From contig CM043971.1 in NCBI GenBank assembly GCA_014529385.2, forward strand, positions 98,134,985 to 98,198,984: DNA of 64,000 bases. Reading direction: 5' to 3'. The first letter of the stretch is position 1; each line of letters begins with the position of its first letter. The stretch is from Adiantum capillus-veneris. Its lineage: Eukaryota; Streptophyta; Polypodiopsida; Polypodiales; Pteridaceae. Under the pieces are notes generated by a model, which was not told the origin of the DNA, did not search any database, and was given only the letters and a program-made list of their open reading frames with translations. Of the stretch, positions 46,122 to 57,415 are shown in pieces. A program made the position numbers and the translations under genes.

Positions 46122-47308
46122 TCATTGACAGTTGTAGACAACTGTTCGTTGGTCTTCTTTGGCATCCATACTTGTGTTGTTGGCACGTTCTGAATTGGCA
46201 ATTTTGGACGCCATACCAATATAGTCCGTTGCGGATTCGACTGGTTGACAATTGTTCTTTGAAGCTTTGCTGGCTTTGGGTGTTTTGTTTGTTCTTCTGT
46301 CCACTTTTTTACAGGAATTAAGCTGTCTTGCTTGATCCAGACTTGTTTTTTTACTCCCTTGATGAAATTGTGCCTCGGCTAGATCTGTACGTCGTACCCA
46401 AACTTGCCTGGTTCCCTGCATGATTGTTGATTTTTGATAATACATTTCTTGACATGTAAACTTTGTTTGTTGTTGGTCAATGCTTTGCGGATGTATTGAC
46501 TCCTGTCTCCACCTTGATATGTATTGGTCATATGATAAGAAGGGTTCTAAAAAGTTTTCATTTCTGAACAGTGCTTCATTCGTATCCAAATCAATGAATA
46601 CCCTGTTAGCTTTCATCCATGACACTGCTAAGATACATGGCGTTGCTGATCTACTTGGTGGTAGTACATGGAACTTATTAGTGTACGTGTGTGCCTGCAC
46701 TGTGATTGGTAATATAATAGACCACAATGTGGTCACCTCATCACCCCCGATGCTACTTTCAACCTGTGTGTATCTGGGAATTTCCTCATTGGTCCAAGTT
46801 TCTGAAAGAGGTCAAAGCTGATGACACTCATTTTTGCTCCAGTATCAAGCAATGTATAGATTTCAACTTGTTCTATGCCTGCATAAGCTTTTATGTAAGG
46901 ACTACACCACGTATCTTCCAAGTTGTCAATGGTGCTTTCATCTTGAGCCATAAAGTCTGTTATTGTCTTTGCTAATTCTTCGCTTTGTATATCCGCTTCG
47001 ATTTTTTGGAATGTCGAAAGAGGATATTCGTCAGTCATCATTAGTGTGACCATGTTTATTGTCCTTAGAAACTGCTTTCGCTTAGCAATGCATTCCTTGG
47101 CTTCTTGTTGTGCTTGGTCCTGAATTCGTTGCTGTTCCTGTCTATAGGCTTTGCCATAATGCAATTGAAACAACATTTCCGGTGTTAAAGGTAGATGATA
47201 CTTTTTCAAACGACACCCACTAATCCAGTTCGGAATTTCTTTTCCATCTAGTGTCGACAGTTTTACTGCTCCACTGGACGATATTTCTTGTATCAAATAA
47301 GGCCCCAT
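46122..47308 (-). CDS. Element E integrase tail followed by a second retropepsin
   Basis: Frame 46733-47308 starts with an integrase C-terminal SH3-like segment (GPYLIQEISSSGAVKLSTLD, ISGCRLKKYHLP). After a Gln/Glu-rich linker comes VEIYTLLDTGAKMSVISFDL, a retropepsin active-site loop with intact Asp-Thr-Gly (Asp near 46846). A frame change at about 46735 leads to 46122-46736, which holds the remaining strands (LWSIILPITVQ...TNKFHVLPPS, ILAVSWMKANRVFIDLDT), matching the second half of a retropepsin. The Gln/Lys-rich rest is unassigned. E has its ordinary protease at 51.7 kb, so this is an extra, unusually placed one. Alternative: a domesticated-type DDI protease. Confidence 0.75.
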
Positions 47309-47456
47309 TCCCTTTTTCTTTAGCTTCTTGGCATGCTATTTAAGGGTGTATACTAAGACATAGTCTCCCGTTTTGAAGTCCTTGTTTTTGACATGTTTGT
47401 CAAAAAACTCTTTCTGTTGTCTTTTTTTTTGCATATATGGCTGCTACAGTATTGAG

Positions 47457-48764
47457 TCATAACTCATCTAATTTTTCAAGGTCCGCTAACCGTTCTGAAA
47501 GCTCATACCCTGTCCAGTCCAATTGTGTGGCTACCCTTAGTGTGGGAATTAAAAATTCAATAGGCAATATTGCATTTAACCCATATACCATATGAAATGG
47601 TGTAGCATTGAGTGTTGTTTTATATGCAACTCGATAAGCCCACAATGCCGAATATAGCATTTGATCCCAGTCCGATCCCAGTCCGTTCTTATTTCACTAA
47701 CCAGTTTTGTAAGAACTATGCACAATATTTTGTTGGTTGCTTCTGCTTGACCATTGGCTTGTGGATGGTAGGGTGCAGATTTGCGATGAATTACCATAAA
47801 CTCATTTAAGAGATGTTGGATAACTTCATTTACAAAGTGTCCCTCTATTACTCACCAGCTCGATTGGAAGGCCATAACGTGTAAACACATATTCATATAA
47901 GAATTGTGCTGTGGTTCTAGCGTCTGCTTTCGTTGTGGCTTTTGCTTCCACCCATTTGGTCATGTAATCTGTGGACACTATGATATATTGTGCTTGTGAA
48001 CGATACGCTGGTGGAGTAATAGGACCAACAAAATCCAATCCCCATTTAGCGAATGCTCGAGCACTCATCATTGGTCTTAAAGGCATTTCGTCTCTTTTAA
48101 CTGGTACCTTAGTGCGTTGACATTCATTACACCTTTTCACGAATTCTGCTGCATCTTGAATCATGGTCGGCCACCATATGTCTGCAACCATAATTAGTTT
48201 CACGATTCTCTTCGCTGAAAAATGACCTCCTGCTATGCCTGCATGAGCTTGTTCCAATAATGGAAAGTAGTCATTTTCATGAGGAACTAACCTCAGCTGG
48301 TCATCAGTTCCTCTTTTATACAATTGGTCACTAATGAGGGTATACCTATTCGCTTCGATTTGTAAAGCCTTTTGTCTGGCTTTAGACCAATCTCCTGGCA
48401 ACTCCTTATTAGTCAAATATTCCACAATAGCATGAATCCATGCAGGTGCTACTGTCACTTGGTATAATGTGGCATATTCCACAGTGGTATTGGATGTGCA
48501 AAAGTTGCATTTATTGATGTAATTAGCTACATCGCATGCCATTCCTGGCCAATACACTCCAAGTCTTCTTAACTGTTCATAGGTCATTTGATTTCCTTGA
48601 TGGAATCCCCCTGTTTGTGTATGGGCCTCCTCTAGATACGCATCGTACTCCTCTGGGCCTATACACAACCTTAGAATCCCATCGTTTCCATGATGGTACA
48701 TTCTTCCCGCAAGCATTGTGTAATTTCGTGCTTGTCTAACATCTTCCACCGTGTGTCTCGTCAA
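47457..48764 (-). CDS. Element E integrase with duplicated zinc finger
   Basis: Frame 47826-48764 contains two HHCC-type zinc fingers in tandem: HTQTGGFH...KCNFC and, about 100 residues later, HAGIAGGH...RCNECQ. Then comes the integrase core start (WGLDFVGPI with the first Asp; IIVSTDYMTKWVEA with the second). Frame 47576-47797 follows after a frameshift, with SAPYHPQANGQAEATNK carrying the catalytic Glu. Frame 47457-47660 covers ALWAYRVAYKTTLNATPFHM. Integrase joins the cDNA ends to target DNA. The D-D-E residues are present but spread over three frames. Confidence 0.88.
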
Positions 48765-49425
48765 GATTCATTCCATATGTCAACAACGGAATAATTTGCT
48801 CTGACCATTTCGATACCATCTCTATATTAAACAGGTATGCGTCTGGGAGATCATCATCTACCCCAGTAGCTTTTTTGCCATGTAGTAATTGAGAAAGGTG
48901 GTCTGCTCTTTGATGAGTTTTTCCTTTCTTAACTACTACCGTAAAATCAAACTCCAGCAACACAATGAACCATCTTACAATTCGTCCCGTGTTACAAGGT
49001 TTGCTTACTAAGTACAAGAGTGCCTGATGATCCACAAAAAATGTGAATTTGTTCGCAAGTAAGTAATGCCGAAATTTCTTTACTGCATATATCATACCCA
49101 ATCCTTCTCTTTCAGTGGTGGTATAATTCTTTTCTGCACTGTTGAGTTGTCTACTAGCATAACTGATCGGAAAATCTGTATAACCCTCCCCTGGTTGCGC
49201 TAATATATAGCCTATTGCAAATGTCGAAGCATCTATTTGTACATGGAAGATCTTTGACCAATCTGGTGCTTTTAGAATTGGTGCAGATACCAGTGCATCT
49301 TTTAGTTTATGAAATGACTCCTCACATTCGTTGGTCCATATGAAGATCGTGATTAGACCATACAAGGGTTTTGCTATTACAGCGTACATGTAGATAAAAC
49401 GTCGGTAGTATCCACAATGTCCCAT
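48736..49425 (-). CDS. Element E RNase H
   Basis: Starts at the RT connection (GHCGYYRRFIYMYAVIAKPL), then HVQIDASTFAIGYILAQPGE with the first catalytic Asp, FPISYASRQLNSAEKNYTTT with the catalytic Glu, KFTFFVDHQALLYLVSKPCN with the next Asp, and KGKTHQRADHLSQLLHGKKA with the last. The full motif set of Ty3-type RNase H is intact. It overlaps the RT frame (49322-51385) by about 100 bp in another frame, so a frameshift separates the domains. Confidence 0.9.
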   Translation of the reverse strand: MGHCGYYRRFIYMYAVIAKPLYGLITIFIWTNECEESFHKLKDALVSAPILKAPDWSKIFHVQIDASTFAIGYILAQPGEGYTDFPISYASRQLNSAEKNYTTTEREGLGMIYAVKKFRHYLLANKFTFFVDHQALLYLVSKPCNTGRIVRWFIVLLEFDFTVVVKKGKTHQRADHLSQLLHGKKATGVDDDLPDAYLFNIEMVSKWSEQIIPLLTYGMNLDETHGGRC

Positions 49426-51385
49426 AAATGATTGTACCTCTCGTACAGTGTTTTGGTCTTGGCAATTCTATGATCACCTTTACCTTGTCTTCATCAGTGG
49501 TAATTCCATTAGCCGATACTATGTGGCCTAAGATTTTACCTTGTCGTACCATGAATACACATTTTTCTGGGTTGAGGCAAATCCTATACGTTCTGCATTT
49601 TTCGAATACCTTTCTAAGATGATCTATATGGTCTTCTCTCAATAGAGAATAAACACACAAGTCATCCATGTAAATATCCAAGAATATTCGCAAGTATTCT
49701 TTAAAAGCATGTGTCATTAATCTCTGAAATGTGGCTGGAGCATTGGTCAAGCCAAATGGCATTACCCTAAACGCATATATGCCCCATTCTGTTGTAAATG
49801 CTATTTTGTATTGATCTTCTAGTTTGAATCCCAATTGATTATAACCAGAGAATCCGTCCATAAAGCTATAGGCTTGCTTGCCTGCTACTCGTTCCAGGAC
49901 GTGTTTCGTGATAGGAAGAGGATAATTGTCCCTTATTGTTGCTGTGTTTACCTTCTTGAGATTCACACACACTCGTAATTTCCCGTTTTTCTTAGGTACC
50001 ACCACTATCGGCGACACCCAGTCCGTGTGCTCTATCTCATAAATAAATTCAGCCTCCATAAGTTTGTCTATCTCTTCCTTTATCCTTTTGGCGAATGTCT
50101 CATTGTACGTGTATGGACGTTGTTTGCTTGGCTTTGCATCAGACTTCAGAGGGATTGAATGTTCACAAATGTTAGGATCCACCCCCTTCAGATCTTTGTA
50201 CGACCAAGCAAATACATCACGAAATTCCTTAAGCGTTTTGATCAGTAAGTCCTCTTCTTCCTGGCTTAGATCTGTGACAATGTTAGCAGATCGAGGACTT
50301 TCTCTCGGCTCTGCTAGGTCTATTTTCTTGGCGTTCTCTGGCCCATTGTAGGACCCGTTTGATTTAGGCTCTCTCATTGGTTGCTGAACCACCAATTTTC
50401 TTTCCTGAATGGTGTACTTACAATAGTGAGGAGGTACATCTATCTTTTTACTCCCACCACTAGCGTTCGTTCCATCGCTACTTTCCATTTCAGTTGTCCA
50501 TACATTTTTTAGTTTTTGTTTCAAATCATTGTATCTCTTTTTCCGCTCAACTTTCGTTATAATTGGATCGCCAGAGACATCCAATTTTTCTGTTGCAACT
50601 CTTTTTTTTGCTTTGCTGGTTTTCTTAGGTTTCAACAGTCTGGACTTAAAACCTGAGTCTTCAGCAACCTCAAGAAATCTTCCTGACACTTTGTCCTTAG
50701 CACAATCAACAGCATGAATGTTCATAAGGAAATGTGTCTTACCCCTGAACTTTGGCATAGGTCTCAGCCTAGTTGGTAGACTGTTATGGTGTCGCCTACT
50801 CTTGTATCTTTTTTGGCGTCTCTCACTTTGGTTTGGGAAATTGTAGAAGACGTCATTGTCTTGATCTTGATGGTCATCTTCCTCCGTATTTTCCGACTTC
50901 TCGTCATCCACATTATCTTTGTTTTCACATTGATCAGAAGAATCATAAAATTCTTCTCCATCCTGCTCGATTTCTTTAGTGGGGATGTCCACATAGCCCA
51001 CTATCTTAATCTCAAGTTTCGTTTCCGTTTTATTGATCCTCGTATTCTCAGTATCTACATCGTTCTCGTCTTCCTCCACAATTTTGCTCAACATGTAGTA
51101 TGGTACTACAACGTAGCCATTCTCATCACAAAATTTGGTGGGAGTGACTTCATTGACGCATACATCCAATGTAGCCAAAATTTGAGACCATTCTAGGGGT
51201 TCGAGCTTCTCTTCAGGAAAGGGTTCTCGTATATAGGCATCATCTTCCAAGACCCTCTCTAGTGTCCTTTCATTGTGGTCAAATTCACTACATTGAGATG
51301 CTCCGCACATCCATATCTCCTTTTTCTTATAAAGCCACGCTGGGACTTCTGATCCACTAATGGTGGCCGAGTCAAATTCTTCCAC
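49322..51385 (-). CDS. Element E reverse transcriptase with long N-terminal spacer
   Basis: 687-codon frame. Residues 1-390 are an acidic/basic spacer without recognised domain. RT follows: VSPIVVVPKKNGKLRVCVNL, YSFMDGFSGYNQLGFKLEDQ (Asp motif), FRVMPFGLTNAPATFQRLMT, FLDIYMDDLCVYS (Y-M-D-D catalytic loop, intact), and ILGHIVSANGITTDEDKV. All the standard gypsy RT blocks are present in one frame. The last residues run out of frame at the RNase H overlap. This is the best preserved enzyme of E. Confidence 0.92.
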   Translation of the reverse strand: MEEFDSATISGSEVPAWLYKKKEIWMCGASQCSEFDHNERTLERVLEDDAYIREPFPEEKLEPLEWSQILATLDVCVNEVTPTKFCDENGYVVVPYYMLSKIVEEDENDVDTENTRINKTETKLEIKIVGYVDIPTKEIEQDGEEFYDSSDQCENKDNVDDEKSENTEEDDHQDQDNDVFYNFPNQSERRQKRYKSRRHHNSLPTRLRPMPKFRGKTHFLMNIHAVDCAKDKVSGRFLEVAEDSGFKSRLLKPKKTSKAKKRVATEKLDVSGDPIITKVERKKRYNDLKQKLKNVWTTEMESSDGTNASGGSKKIDVPPHYCKYTIQERKLVVQQPMREPKSNGSYNGPENAKKIDLAEPRESPRSANIVTDLSQEEEDLLIKTLKEFRDVFAWSYKDLKGVDPNICEHSIPLKSDAKPSKQRPYTYNETFAKRIKEEIDKLMEAEFIYEIEHTDWVSPIVVVPKKNGKLRVCVNLKKVNTATIRDNYPLPITKHVLERVAGKQAYSFMDGFSGYNQLGFKLEDQYKIAFTTEWGIYAFRVMPFGLTNAPATFQRLMTHAFKEYLRIFLDIYMDDLCVYSLLREDHIDHLRKVFEKCRTYRICLNPEKCVFMVRQGKILGHIVSANGITTDEDKVKVIIELPRPKHCTRGTIIYGTLWILPTFYLHVRCNSKTLVWSNHDLHMDQRM

Positions 51386-52539
51386 AGGTGTTCTCGTGAC
51401 ATCATGGTAGCTATGATTTTCATGTTTACACGTGTAGTGGTTTCAGCATGTCTTAGATACAAATAATCATACCCCCAGTCCTGCACCATCTTGAGTTGCC
51501 TCATGAACGGTCTACCAAGGATAATTTCATAATTGTTCTTCTTGCCAAAATCTACTATGGCAAATGTATGTTCGTACTCTATGCCACATGAAGATACCAC
51601 AATTGCCTCAAGCAATCCTATAGGCCTTTCTATGTGCCCATCCGCTAGTTGCAATTTCATTCTAGTTGTTCGTATTGCTAGTTTTCCCCATTTTTCCCAT
51701 AACATTTTGGTCGCAATGGCAATGCTAGCTCCGCTATCAAGTATGGCCTTAGTCTCTATGCCGTTATACTCAACTGGTAGAGTAGTGTTGCTGTCTTCAC
51801 CCCCACAATACTCTCCGACCTTGTTGAGTGGCACTGGTCTAGTGTTGACTCTCTTTAGTTCTGTGTCATTAAGCTCAGTTTCGAAGAACTTAAGAGGTGT
51901 CCTTATACCAAATTTTTCAAGACATTTGCCCACTTCCGTCCACATGATTGGCCTAATTTTTAACAATTTTGCCAATGTGATTGTACACTTGACCGGAGTG
52001 GTCAACAAGTCTATCAAGATTTTAGTGTCCAATTGATTTGGCCCTCCTATTCTTTGAGAAGGTACCCTTTGAATTTCTGACTTTGCCTCGTAGTCTCCCA
52101 TGTATGGCGGCAAAGTTCTGAGTGATGCTGGTCTGCTATCTTCGGATGCAATTGAACCATTATCCCCTTGAAATGATTTAGCGTCTAAATCCCATCGAGG
52201 CTTATTCAAGTTCAACTCCGTGAAAGGCACTGACTCGACTGTTTTTGTCTCATACTTTTCTTGAGATTTTCTCACTGTTTCCCATAGCTCTTCATGCCAA
52301 TTTTCTTCCACAATAGGTGTATATAGTGGAAAATCTTTCAGCGATTCATCAGTGCTATTAGGCACAATTCTTGCATCCACTACATCAGGCAAGGATTTAA
52401 CGTTTTCTATCTTGTCAGGAACCCTTTGTTCAGTTTTGAGAGGTGTTTCATTGTTTGGTGGTTTGATTATTCTATCTCCCACTTCCATAGGTGGAGGCTC
52501 TTGTAAAGCTTGTGCAGTTTCAATCAGCTGCTTGCACAT
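51259..52539 (-). CDS. Element E aspartic protease (first)
   Basis: 426-codon frame. The N-terminal half is a low-complexity linker. The retropepsin begins near VGEYCGGEDSNTTLPVEYNG. The active-site loop is IETKAILDSGASIAIATKML (Asp-Ser-Gly), followed by MKLQLADGHIERPIGLLEAI and NYEIILGRPFMRQ, the closing ILG motif. This enzyme cuts the gag-pol polyprotein. It overlaps the RT frame by about 130 bp. The relative at 30.2-31.9 kb shares this organisation. Confidence 0.9.
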   Translation of the reverse strand: MCKQLIETAQALQEPPPMEVGDRIIKPPNNETPLKTEQRVPDKIENVKSLPDVVDARIVPNSTDESLKDFPLYTPIVEENWHEELWETVRKSQEKYETKTVESVPFTELNLNKPRWDLDAKSFQGDNGSIASEDSRPASLRTLPPYMGDYEAKSEIQRVPSQRIGGPNQLDTKILIDLLTTPVKCTITLAKLLKIRPIMWTEVGKCLEKFGIRTPLKFFETELNDTELKRVNTRPVPLNKVGEYCGGEDSNTTLPVEYNGIETKAILDSGASIAIATKMLWEKWGKLAIRTTRMKLQLADGHIERPIGLLEAIVVSSCGIEYEHTFAIVDFGKKNNYEIILGRPFMRQLKMVQDWGYDYLYLRHAETTTRVNMKIIATMMSREHLWKNLTRPPLVDQKSQRGFIRKRRYGCAEHLNVVNLTTMKGH

Positions 52540-52541
52540 CT

Positions 52542-53820
52542 CTAGTCTCTATTTTCTATCTCTGGATATGGATATGTCATCCACCTTTGCTCTAGAGTCT
52601 GTTTGTTCTTCAATCTTGCGTCATATGCTTGCAAGATTGCATCTAAGGGTTCATTGACCTTATCTACCAATACAGACCCTCCTGAGCTTGTGCTTCTTGG
52701 TGCCTCCGTTGATTTTAGAGAGTCAGACTCTCTTTGTTGTTTACGTTGCTCTCGAGCCATTATTAGCTCAACTTCTACAGCTTTCTGTTTTCGCTCACGT
52801 CTAGCTTTCATTTTCACTCTTCGTTCTTTCCAAGGATTATCACGACTGACGCTAGACTTGTCAATCTTGATTTCCTCTTGATTTTCATCATTACTCTTGG
52901 GCTGATTGTCATTTTTCCTTGTTTGGGCTCTCGTCAAGACCTTAACAGGAATCGGAGTTTCATTTTCCGACCCTCCACTGGAAGGCAGTGCTCCCAGCAT
53001 ATTCAAAGTAGTTTTTTCTCCTTTACTTAGGTTCTTAGGGAAATCAGGGATCAAGTGAGTAATTCCACACTCGGTGCAATATGCGTTGACCCTAATGATT
53101 TCATCATGAGGACAGTCCCTCAGCCAATGGTCTCCACCACATTTGTAGCATGGTCCCTTAGGCTGTTGAGGAGCTCCCTGAGCTCCTCTTTGTTGGTGTG
53201 AAAGCCTCTGCCCGCTCATGCCTCTGTTGGCTATGAACAACAGTGTTCTTTCATCCAAGCTATATCTTCCTTCTCTCGCTGCTTGCCTGTACAGCAGTTG
53301 GTGGTCCTGTATTTCCTATCATGCTCCATGGTTCTGGTGTGGAGGGTTCTTCCGGTGGATAATAGACAGATTTTTCCGCATATCCATTGGGAACTTCGTA
53401 GTATGCATGCATAGGCACCAAAGCCTTCTCACCCGATTCAGTTACTGTTGGTGTGTATCTTATGCCGACTGGTCGTAATCCTGGTAGGGGTGGTTGTTGT
53501 CCAAACACTGGTTGTGGTCTTTCTACACCTACAGGTCCTGGTAGGTTGCCTGTTTGATATCTAGGAATCGGTGGGACTTGAGGGGATGTCGCCTAAGCTT
53601 GCGGAGCATATGGTCATTCTCTCACATATCCCTTGTTATAATAACATTCCTCCGTCCCATGGTTTGTCCATTTTTGTTCAATTGCACACCATTTTGGCTG
53701 TTTAGCTTGTGGTTTGGAATACAAGTTAATCTTTTTAAGCACTTCCTCTACAAGCTGCTCTTGGCTCACAACTACTTCTCCTTTCGGTGTTGTCTTAGCA
53801 GACTTGCTTCCACTTTGTTG
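52542..53820 (-). CDS. Element E gag, C-terminal nucleocapsid part
   Basis: Frames 53260-53508 and 52542-53258 plus connecting sequence. A degenerate Cys/His segment lies near 53.65 kb (WCAIEQKWTNHGTEEC). A clear zinc knuckle CYKCGGDHWLRDC (C-x2-C-x4-H-x4-C, near 53.13 kb) is followed by a second Cys pair (YCTECGITH). Basic regions and the SSGGSVLVDKVNEPLDAILQ segment follow. It binds the element RNA. Stops near 53595 and 53820 break the frame. Confidence 0.82.
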
Positions 53821-54348
53821 CTAGGAGGAATCATCGTCAAGATCCTTGAACTCACCCTCTTTGTAGACCGCACAATTTTCCACAAGGTATAGAGCCTCGT
53901 TGGTTAACTCATTCAACGTCGTGCTCCTTTTCGCTGCCTTTTGCACAGACTCTCCATCTTTCTGTTTGAATTTATGAATTTGTGAGACTGTATTATGAGC
54001 TATTCCCCTTTGTGAGAATTCCTCGATAAACTCGTCAAACACTTCCTCCATAGACTCAAAGTCTCTTCGCTCCACAAAGTCAAACCAAGTAGCTGCATCA
54101 TCCTCTAAGGTTAAACCAAATCCTGGAAATTCGGTAGGGAAGTCTAACACCTCTTCAACTCTAATTACACGCACAAAGGCTGCTACATGATCTCTCGGAT
54201 CCCTGCTTCCCATGTATTTCTTGTTTACCCATTTTTGCACTTGAGAAGGTCTAATTCTACGATGGTCTACAAATCTCATCATTGGATCTCCACGTCCTAG
54301 TCGATATACCTCCTCTGGTCTTCTGTAGTGGCCAGGTTCCTCTCCCAA
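53821..54348 (-). CDS. Element E gag capsid core
   Basis: 175-codon frame with a standard retrotransposon gag domain: YMGSRDPRDHVAAFVRVIRV, FGLTLEDDAATWFDFV, SMEEVFDEFIEEFSQRG and VSQIHKFKQKDGESVQKAAK. Builds the virus-like particle. The frame is intact over the core. The upstream part (54349-54838) is broken. Confidence 0.88.
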   Translation of the reverse strand: MGEEPGHYRRPEEVYRLGRGDPMMRFVDHRRIRPSQVQKWVNKKYMGSRDPRDHVAAFVRVIRVEEVLDFPTEFPGFGLTLEDDAATWFDFVERRDFESMEEVFDEFIEEFSQRGIAHNTVSQIHKFKQKDGESVQKAAKRSTTLNELTNEALYLVENCAVYKEGEFKDLDDDSS

Positions 54349-55528
54349 TGGTGCTCTTAAGCCATAATTTCTAACAGTTCTTGCAAGAGATGGTTCATCT
54401 CTCCGAACTCGTTCTAGGGGTGGTCTTCCAGGCTCTGTTGACCCTTGAGTCTTTGGCTTACTCTCTCCTTGATACTGTGCATAGAGCGATGGTTCTTGTA
54501 AATCCCTTAGCCCTCGTGTGGTTTGATAACCCTCTCGGGTTCGGTCTTGTTCTAATGTAGCACTCTGTCGAAGCCATGCCTGTAATGATGGCTGAGTAGC
54601 TGGTTGGTCCTGGTAGTTGAACGTCGGTTGTCGAGTAGAATGTGAGGTAGTGTCATACTCTTCTGAAAAGGGATTTTTCGACTTGCTAGGGGTGTAGGTG
54701 GCTCTTGGTACTTCGTCGGGGGCATAGGTTGATGCTCCGCTCCCGGAACTGTTGCCTTTTCAACCTCCTCTGGGAGAATACGTTTGTATTATCGCCCGTA
54801 CCTGTCAACAAAAACAATATCCTTCCCCATAGCAGTTTCATAAGAAAATAAGTAAAGAACCTTGCCTTTGCTTAATTCGTTTGGGTAGGGTTCCTTGCAT
54901 CGAAAGTAGGAGACTATTCCCCACTTTCATGCTTGTAAATCCCCACATTCTCATTATAGGTTGGGACCCTGGTTGTTTTCTTATCATACATAAAAAGCGC
55001 TCCAGGTCGATCAATGCTAGGAGGCGGTTCTTGGGTTTCTGAAACCATTTTCCCTTTTGCCACGTTATCTCCATATCTGTTGTAATCCTCAGGGTTACTA
55101 ACTATCAGATAGTGGTTCCCCTTTTCGTCTCGGAATCTGTCTCCATCATCATAGACTCAAATTATCTCCAGTCTCTGAGCCGGTCTTTCTTCAATACAAA
55201 TACACTTGCGTCCTCGATAGTCAGAATAAACTAAGGCTCCCCTCGAGTTTGTTCCTTCTAAGAAGATTATAGTGAACTTGGCTTCGTTTAAAGGATGTAG
55301 GGAGGTGCTTCCCCCTAGCATTGGTCCTTCACCGTTGAAACCTCCTGGCTGTTGACTCCCCATCATGAAGAAGGACTTCTCCGACGAAGTGTCAGTATCC
55401 TCTTCAATGATCGGTGCTAATGGGTCTAGTCTTGTCTGAGTTACACTCTCTTCGGTGGACGTGGTGCTTATTTGACTTTTGACACTTTTAGCTCCTAACT
55501 TAACAAAGGCTCCCGACCTTAAATACAT
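54349..55528 (-). pseudogene. Element E gag N-terminal region
   Basis: Frame 55157-55528 begins MYLRSGAFVKLGAKSVKSQI and includes SLHPLNEAKFTIIFLEGTNS. Frame 54838-55074 continues after stops. No domain recognised, but it is the first coding sequence after the 5' leader and leads into the gag core, so it is likely the start of gag. Several stops at 54.4-55.1 kb. Confidence 0.6.
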
Positions 55529-55886
55529 AATAATGAAATCCGGGTTGCAAACTTAAAGCTTACCTGGACTCCTTCTTCCTGTGCGTCTCTGTGATGATCT
55601 CCTTCTAGGATCTACACAAGTATGGTTAGTCTGTTCACAAGGGTTTTCCGTGAACCACGAAAAATCTTTCAAGTATGTACAACAACCACTCAGTCAATCT
55701 TCTGGTGTTCCAATTTCAAATATGAAATGATGGTTGGGATCTATGTGGAGAGTATGACCTAGTAGTGATAGCCGTTTTTCGGCTTTCCATAATTGCCATA
55801 GTAAGCTACCTCACCCTACCAAATTCACCCAAACGCTATGGCTATCCCTACCATTTCACTGTACATAGGCGTGTGTGAGTTAGGGG

Positions 55887-56463
55887 GCTTTTCCCATATC
55901 TTCTTAAAAACCCTCAGCTAGCTAGTCACTGGGCTAGTTGAGCCAAAAAAAATAAAAAATAAAAAAATAAAAGTATATTATGGCCTCTTTGTGTGTAAAT
56001 ATTTCATTGTATATATGGCCTAAATATAGGGATTTTTTATAATTATTTTGGTATTTTATTTAAATATTTCTACTTAGGTGTGTGTTTTATTAAACCTCTG
56101 TACACCTTCTTTCATCCTCTTACACCATAAGTATATTTTTTGCCAATATGTACATACTCTAACCTTATATTTTTCCTTTATACAAATCACTCCCACATTT
56201 TCACCCTCACCCTCGTGAAAACAAAAAATTGATTTCTACTCATTGGTCACGTTTATTATATTATTTACGTGCATACCTTTTCCTCTTTCATCCAAAATAA
56301 TTCAAAGAGGGACCATATCATATGATTCCAATATCTTTCCATATCCATAAATCCTCCATACTTTTACTATTATTTTTACTCATTATTCTAACACCATTTG
56401 CTCATTGAGCTAAAGTCCATCAATAATCCATACACTAGTCCCACCATGTATATATTTCTTTAT
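55887..56463. repeat. AT-rich dispersed repeat (partner 4165-4492)
   Basis: 55887-56010 matches 4165-4277 inverted; 56260-56463 matches 4290-4492 directly. The central part is not shared. Confidence 0.7.
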
Positions 56464-57364
56464 TCACCAATAATCCTCCTCCATGCATGGGTCAAGGGCA
56501 ACTTGGATGCTTTGTATTATAATATGACAAAGGAGGGGCTCACTCTTGGATGCATTGTACAAATTCAACAAAGGAGGGGTCCACTAAAAGACTTTTGCAG
56601 GCATAAAAGCAGGCTTTTTGGTGAGAATTTTGGCACCTATCCCCACTCCGAATTTGGAGCGGTGGTCAAAAGAAAAAATGTAGCCCACGCTTTGAATAAT
56701 CACCTCAAATTTTTTCATGATTTTTGGAGCTACCAGCGGTGAGATATGATTTTTTGAGTGCACCCCAGTCTGCCCACTTTTCTCACAAGTAGCCTATAGT
56801 CTTCTCTCACCTCTTTCCACACTTCTACACACACACACATTCCTCTCAATCCCTCACTCAAACCTGCACCTTCAATGGTTTCTCTCACCTTCTTCACCAT
56901 TAACCTCCCCACTTACTTCCATAGCTCTTATATGAGCTCTCCATGTACATACACCATCTCTATGCCTCTCTCTATTAATTCCAAAGTACAATTCCATCTT
57001 ACCCCTTATATATATACATAAATTCAGCATGTGTACCATGATTAACCTCTGCAAATCAAGAGATCTCATCAACGGAATTACCATTTTCACGATAATCAAC
57101 CTTGGCGGCGGTGGCGTAAAGAAGGGAAGACGAAGAAGAAGATCGATAGTCATTTTGAGAACCTACACAAGTAAGTCCAAAACTTCTTCAAGCTTCACCA
57201 TCACAAGGATTTTCTCACTTCATTCAACCATCCACCTCATTCTACCCATTGTAAATGTAACATTAACTTTCTAGTGATTACTAACACTAACCACTAACAT
57301 ACTAACACAAAATAGCCATTGACCTAACCATAAAAGACACCTCACCTCAAGACATGTGTATAGT

Positions 57365-57368
<4 letters not shown>

Positions 57369-57412
<44 letters not shown>
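57369..57412. repeat. (CT)n microsatellite
   Basis: Pure CT run of about 44 bp in the element E leader. Confidence 0.95.
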
Positions 57413-57415
<3 letters not shown>

